Below, in pieces: positions 59,036-62,549 of a stretch of 62,549 nt of DNA; position 1 is the stretch's first letter; the number at the start of each line of letters is the position of its first letter. The stretch lies in the NCBI GenBank assembly GCA_944322285.1, contig CALUOR010000021.1, forward strand, positions 1-62,549, written 5' to 3'. The position numbers and the translations under genes were made by a program. The notes below the pieces were generated by a model. It was not told where the DNA came from, did not search any database, and saw only the letters and a program-made list of their open reading frames with translations. Source of the stretch: an uncultured Bacteroides sp. (GTDB taxonomy: Bacteria; Bacteroidota; Bacteroidia; Bacteroidales; Bacteroidaceae).

Positions 59036-59416
59036 TTATGATATAGTTTCCTTTTTTGCTACGGATTTGATATACAGGTCCTTCAGCTTCTTCAACGCTT
59101 CCTTGGAGACGGGCAGTTGGTAGGCAAATACTTCGCCATCGCTCAACGTCAGCTTTTGGCGCAGCACCTCAATGTGATACACGAAGTTGAGGTTGATGAT
59201 GAAACGCTTGCCAATGCGGGCAAAGATGGAGGCCTCTTCCTTTAGGCTTTCGGTGAGCACGGTTTGCATCTGCGAAAGGTTCATCAGGACAACACCCTTC
59301 AGCTTATTGCAGAGGACAAAGTTGGTGTAGTTGCCATCTGCTTCAAAATAGACTATTTTCGAGATGTCTACTTTATAGAACTCATCTCTAGAGTTGAGAT
59401 ACAAATATTTTTTCAT
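59036..59416 (-). CDS. Stand-alone LytTR DNA-binding regulator
   Basis: A 126-residue protein consisting of little more than a LytTR domain: IVYFEADGNYTNFVL, an FARIGKRFIINLNFVYHIE segment and LPVSKEALKKLKDLY. It has no receiver domain, so it is not a classical response regulator; control may come from phosphorylation by the linked kinase or from dose. First gene of a unit with the FHA/TM protein and the soluble kinase, 29 nt spacing. Candidate regulator of the island. Confidence 0.9.
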   Translation of the reverse strand: MKKYLYLNSRDEFYKVDISKIVYFEADGNYTNFVLCNKLKGVVLMNLSQMQTVLTESLKEEASIFARIGKRFIINLNFVYHIEVLRQKLTLSDGEVFAYQLPVSKEALKKLKDLYIKSVAKKETIS

Positions 59417-59494
59417 ACGACATTGTTATCTTGCAAAATGAGAATTTCCACATTCATTTCTTAATGTAATAAGATATGTAATGAATGCTCCTAG

Positions 59495-59502
59495 CAAAGA
59501 TA
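59495..59502 (-). promoter_or_regulatory. -7 element of the LytTR-FHA-kinase unit
   Basis: TATCTTTG on the minus strand matches TAnnTTTG perfectly. The -33 region 19-25 nt upstream has only a weak TTG (59530-59528). An A/T tract (59503-59517) fills the spacer. The leader to the ATG at 59416 would be about 70 nt. Confidence 0.6.
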
Positions 59503-59756
59503 AAAAAATTTTTTTTGAAACCTTGCTCAATGTATATCAAAAAAATCGAGTTTTCAGGAGACGCATCTCTTTACGTAATCTATTTTTTAATGCGGATGTG
59601 TGACTAAAATGCCTTTATTGCGTCTATTCGTCCGTATTGATGCACTAAATGGCGGTGACGGTTTTTCGGTGTATACTTATTTCTTGCTGAAAATTTAGGC
59701 GGAAAATACTTGGGATCAACATTTGACGATTACGTTTGCTTCTTGTTTTAAACGCA

Positions 59757-59786
59757 CAGGCCGGAGAAAATTTTCTCTCCGGCCTG
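59757..59786 (-). terminator. Terminator after the S41 protease gene
   Basis: CAGGCCGGAGA (59757-59767) and TCTCCGGCCTG (59776-59786) are perfect complements around an 8-nt AT loop. It lies 24 nt after the protease stop on the minus strand, without a long T-run. Confidence 0.75.
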
Positions 59787-59809
59787 CCAAGTGATACTTC
59801 GTGCTTTTA

Positions 59810-61399
59810 TTATTGTGCAATTACTTTTTCATAAGTTCCTTCATTTAGCACGCGTAAGGCTTGTTGCACGCTTTCGTTGGTGATATTCATTACCTGATAA
59901 TATTCGCTCATGTCCCATAGATCACGGGCTATGAGTGCTTTCAGTTGTGTCTTAATTAAGGGCAGCGAGCGGTTGTATTGCATTTTATCAAACTTGACGC
60001 CTTCTTTGTCTGCCAGCGTGCGCATATCGGCCATGAAGGCATCGTCAATTTCAAACTTTTGGTTGAAACTATTGAAATCTTTATATTTTCGTTGAAGCTC
60101 TTTGCGATGATGCTCTATATATCCGGTTGTGCTGCGAATGATGACGCCTTGTGCTACCAGATTGCGGTGATAGTCTGTATAACGGGTGGTGTCGATAGGC
60201 ACGAAGAAGTCGGGCATGATGCCGCCCCCGCCATAAACGGTGCGTTGCAAACGTTTGGTGCGATATTTCAGCGAGTCGGGGAAATGGATGCTGTCGGCAT
60301 GCATCAGCTCTCCGTGGTTGAAACGGTTCAAAAGGTCTTTGGCGTATTGTTCATGCATGTCATTCCCTTCGCCATTATAGGGCTTTTGGATACAACGACC
60401 GGCCGGAGTGTAATAGCGGGCTATGGTGAGACGTATCATGGAGCCATCGGGCAGATTGATGGGGCGTTGTACTAGGCCCTTGCCAAAAGTGCGGCGTCCT
60501 ACTACCACACCGCGATCCCAGTCTTGGACGGCTCCTGTGACAATCTCGCTGGCTGAAGCCGAATATTCGTCTACCAGCACAACCAAGCGTCCTTTGCGGA
60601 AATGCCCGTTGCCTTGGGCGGAAAAGTTACTTCGCTTGGCCGCGCGTCCTTCCGTATATACGATTAATTCTTTTTGTTCCAAAAATTCATTGGCGATGTC
60701 GATGGCGGCATTCAGATAGCCACCTCCGTTTCCTTGTAGGTCGAGAATGAGATCCTTCATACCGGCTGTTTGTAACTTGGCCAATGCTTCGGCAAATTCT
60801 TCGTATGTAGTAGCACTAAACCGATTGATGCGGATGTAGCCGATGTGTGGAGCAATCATGTATGAAGCGTCAAGGCTATAGATGGGTATTTTGTCACGTT
60901 TTACAGTGAAAATCAGTAATTTATTCACCCCTCTCCGTACGATGCCTAACCGGACTTTCGAGTCCTTGGGACCTCTCAGGCGCTTCATGATGTCTTCGGT
61001 GCTCATTTTTACTCCGGCTATGGCGGTGTCGTTTACTTGCGTAATGCGGTCACCAGCCAATATGCCGACTTTTTCTGAAGGACCTCCGCTGACGGGTTGG
61101 ATGACGAGCAGCGTGTCTTCTATCATCTGAAACTGAATTCCTATGCCTTCAAAGCCGCCTTGTAAAGGCTCGTTCATGGCTTTTACTTCCTCTGCATTAT
61201 TGTAAGTGGAGTGAGGGTCCAGCTGCTCCAACATACCGATGATGGCGTTTTCCACCAGCCGGTCTTCATTCACTGTATCTACATAGAGGCGGCTGATGGC
61301 AAACTCGGCCAATTGCAACTTGTGTATGGGGGTATTGTTGCGTTGCGCCTGTGCGGTAAGTGCCGTCAGGCAGACTATCCATAGTATTAATCTTTTCAT
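59810..61399 (-). CDS. C-terminal processing peptidase, S41 family
   Basis: A 529-residue periplasmic protease. Signal peptide (MKRLILWIVCLTALTAQAQR), N-terminal helical part, PDZ domain (~85-170; GFEGIGIQFQ, ILAGDRITQVN), and the S41 core with catalytic Ser in VDEYSASASEIV and Lys in GRRTFGKGLVQ. Family members trim C-termini of envelope proteins in a tail-specific way. It lies 13 nt after coaD and is likely co-transcribed with it; I recall the same pair in other Bacteroides. Confidence 0.95.
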   Translation of the reverse strand: MKRLILWIVCLTALTAQAQRNNTPIHKLQLAEFAISRLYVDTVNEDRLVENAIIGMLEQLDPHSTYNNAEEVKAMNEPLQGGFEGIGIQFQMIEDTLLVIQPVSGGPSEKVGILAGDRITQVNDTAIAGVKMSTEDIMKRLRGPKDSKVRLGIVRRGVNKLLIFTVKRDKIPIYSLDASYMIAPHIGYIRINRFSATTYEEFAEALAKLQTAGMKDLILDLQGNGGGYLNAAIDIANEFLEQKELIVYTEGRAAKRSNFSAQGNGHFRKGRLVVLVDEYSASASEIVTGAVQDWDRGVVVGRRTFGKGLVQRPINLPDGSMIRLTIARYYTPAGRCIQKPYNGEGNDMHEQYAKDLLNRFNHGELMHADSIHFPDSLKYRTKRLQRTVYGGGGIMPDFFVPIDTTRYTDYHRNLVAQGVIIRSTTGYIEHHRKELQRKYKDFNSFNQKFEIDDAFMADMRTLADKEGVKFDKMQYNRSLPLIKTQLKALIARDLWDMSEYYQVMNITNESVQQALRVLNEGTYEKVIAQ

Positions 61400-61412
61400 G
61401 CTTATTCTCTTT

Positions 61413-61883
61413 TTATTTATCTTCGTTATAATTTACAATCATTCCCTCGGGGAGAAATTGTTTGACGTCTTTCCCGTATGACAGCAGTTCGCGTACAATG
61501 GTGGAGCTGACACATGTTAGCTCTGGTTCTGTAAAGAGTAGTATGGTCTCTATTCCGGTCAGTTTGCGGTTAATATCTGCGATTGTTTCTTCGTATTCAA
61601 AGTCCTTTACTGTTCGAATGCCTCGTATGATTAAGTTTGCGTTTACTTGTTTGGCAAAGTCTATGGTCAGCCTGTCATATGACCGGACGCTGACACGTGG
61701 TTCATTACGGTAATAATGACGAATCATTTCCTCTCGTTTGGCAATAGGAAAATGTGTGTTTTTATTTTCGTTAATACCAATGCCAATGACAATTTCATCG
61801 ATAAATGTTAGTGCACGTTTCACCACCGATGCGTGTCCAGCGGTAAAAGGATCAAACGTTCCAGGAAATATGGCTCGTGTCAT
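61413..61883 (-). CDS. coaD: Phosphopantetheine adenylyltransferase
   Basis: CoaD makes dephospho-CoA from 4'-phosphopantetheine and ATP. Start chosen at ATG 61883, which gives 156 residues beginning [17 protein letters not shown] with the nucleotidyl-transferase T/HxGH motif; the longer frame from 61916 adds an untypical tail. [12 protein letters not shown] and the ISSTIVR-like [10 protein letters not shown] motif are also present. Confidence 0.96.
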   Translation of the reverse strand: MTRAIFPGTFDPFTAGHASVVKRALTFIDEIVIGIGINENKNTHFPIAKREEMIRHYYRNEPRVSVRSYDRLTIDFAKQVNANLIIRGIRTVKDFEYEETIADINRKLTGIETILLFTEPELTCVSSTIVRELLSYGKDVKQFLPEGMIVNYNEDK

Positions 61884-61913
61884 AGTTATTTTCAGTGTTA
61901 TTTTTAATGGTGG

Positions 61914-61921
61914 CAAAGATA
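61914..61921 (-). promoter_or_regulatory. Likely -7 element for coaD
   Basis: TATCTTTG on the minus strand fits TAnnTTTG and lies 30 nt before the chosen coaD ATG. A TTTG at 61949-61946 is 24 nt away, somewhat far for -33. Confidence 0.5.
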
Positions 61922-62131
61922 ACCGTTTTTTGTGAAAGCCCGATGCAAAATGTAAAATCTTTCCTTCTTTTCTTCTTGTTCGTGTACATTATATTTTACA
62001 TTTCGATTTATGTATAATTAAGAGTTTGCTGGCAAATTTGTTAACGAATCTATAATAAATCTCCTCTAAATCACCTTTGCTGTGTAAGCATTTATGTATA
62101 CTATTGATTTTCAGGTATTTAGTTGTTTCTA

Positions 62132-62236
62132 AAACACTGCGCTATTTCCGTTCAGTCAGCGCAGTGTTTGCCTTAAATCAGCGCACTGTTTGTGGTATAA
62201 ACACTTAAGTGTTTGAGCGGAAATAGTGCGCTGATT
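62132..62236. repeat. Dispersed hairpin repeat, copy 2
   Basis: AAACACTGCGCT (62132-62143) and AGCGCAGTGTTT (62158-62169) are perfect complements around 14 nt. ATCAGCGCACTGTTT (62178-62192) and CGGAAATAGTGCGCTGAT (62218-62235) repeat the core again, the latter complementary to the segment at 62140-62150. The core matches copy 1 at 39350-39466. Confidence 0.85.
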
Positions 62237-62549
62237 CAGCGTTGATTCTCCGCCCGTTTTCCGAACAGAGAAAAATCCTGAATCCGTCACTTTCTTCTTC
62301 CGTCTTTTTTTCCCATCCCTAATTTCTTCGTTTTCTTCCTATCCATTTCGATGCGATTTCCTTTGGATTTGCAAATTCTTTGTGCGGCTTCTCCGTCCCT
62401 TTCGTGTCTATAATATATAATATGGTGTTCTTTTTCCATCCCCTTTCCCCTTTCCTCAAGAATGCGTCTGCGTTTACAGTCTGTGAATCAGCCATTTATG
62501 AAAATCTTTATGAAAATCATTAAAAAAAGTGTGGTAAAAGTTTGCCATT

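Larger units (their letters stand above)
59417..59809. other. 393-nt intergenic region
   Basis: No gene seen. It contains the LytTR promoter near 59495-59502, an A/T homopolymer stretch (59503-59517) and the terminator of the S41 protease gene (59757-59786). The remaining 59530-59750 shows nothing I can name. Confidence 0.65.
61884..62549. other. 666-nt end region without a recognised gene
   Basis: It holds a likely coaD -7 element (TATCTTTG on the minus strand, 61921-61914), the second copy of the hairpin repeat (62132-62236) and pyrimidine-rich sequence to the end of the window. No frame resembles a protein; it may lead into a gene beyond the edge. Confidence 0.6.

Noticed and set aside
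32456-59416. Integrated phage or conjugative element
   Set aside because: No integrase, transposase, relaxase or phage structural gene is present, and no tRNA end or direct repeat marks attachment sites at the borders.

Overview
The window reads as a chromosome segment of a Bacteroidales bacterium, most likely Bacteroides or a close relative. The evidence is the run of tuf, secE-nusG, rplKAJL, rpoBC, rpsLG-fusA and the S10/spc/alpha ribosomal clusters in Bacteroidetes order, several promoters of the Bacteroides form (TTTG, about 19 nt, TAnnTTTG), weak Shine-Dalgarno sequences, Bacteroides-type r-protein features (rpmJ without zinc ligands, rplQ with an Ala/Glu tail) and the single-residue signatures of the proteins. 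I cannot name a species.

Region 1 (1-31790, plus strand) is the translation and transcription core. Three tRNAs (Thr-TGT, Tyr-GTA, Thr-GGT; the first cut by the window edge) precede tuf, then tRNA-Trp, secE, nusG, rplK, rplA, rplJ, rplL, rpoB and rpoC, closed by a strong terminator. A DUF3467-type protein follows. A good Bacteroides promoter precedes rpsL-rpsG-fusA, and the single long ribosomal run rpsJ to rplQ (with secY, map, infA, rpmJ, rpoA) ends in a terminator at 31756-31788. Several untranslated spacers (rplL-rpoB, rpoB-rpoC, rpsL-rpsG, rpsK-rpsD) hold hairpins that look regulatory.

Region 2 (31839-59502) starts with a PAP2 phosphatase gene and is otherwise entirely minus strand. It is an accessory island built around eight eukaryotic-like Ser/Thr kinase genes (one frameshifted) with very different C-terminal parts: Sel1 repeats, FISUMP/formylglycine-enzyme-like domains, a TonB C-terminal domain, or a polytopic membrane domain. 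Around them lie a membrane-anchored PP2C phosphatase, two FHA/zinc-ribbon proteins, an exported caspase-like protease, a BspA-type LRR protein, four related acidic proteins with DxDxDG motifs, a radical SAM/SPASM enzyme next to one of those acidic proteins, a Fic AMP-transferase and a stand-alone LytTR regulator. Gene spacing suggests three main transcription units, read right to left: LytTR - FHA - kinase (59416-56615); acidic proteins - LRR - coiled coil - caspase - FHA (56482-50786); and PP2C - four kinases - radical SAM - acidic protein (50584-39636). The remaining kinases and fic lie downstream. My reading is a trans-envelope phospho-signalling system: cytosolic kinase domains coupled through one membrane span to periplasmic sensor/protein-binding domains, reversed by PP2C and read by FHA domains, with an exported caspase and Ca-binding-like proteins as candidate effectors. 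That reading is inference.

Region 3 (59810-62549) returns to housekeeping genes on the minus strand: a C-terminal processing protease (S41) and coaD, followed by 666 nt with no gene that I can see, carrying a second copy of a dispersed hairpin repeat also found inside the island at 39350-39466.
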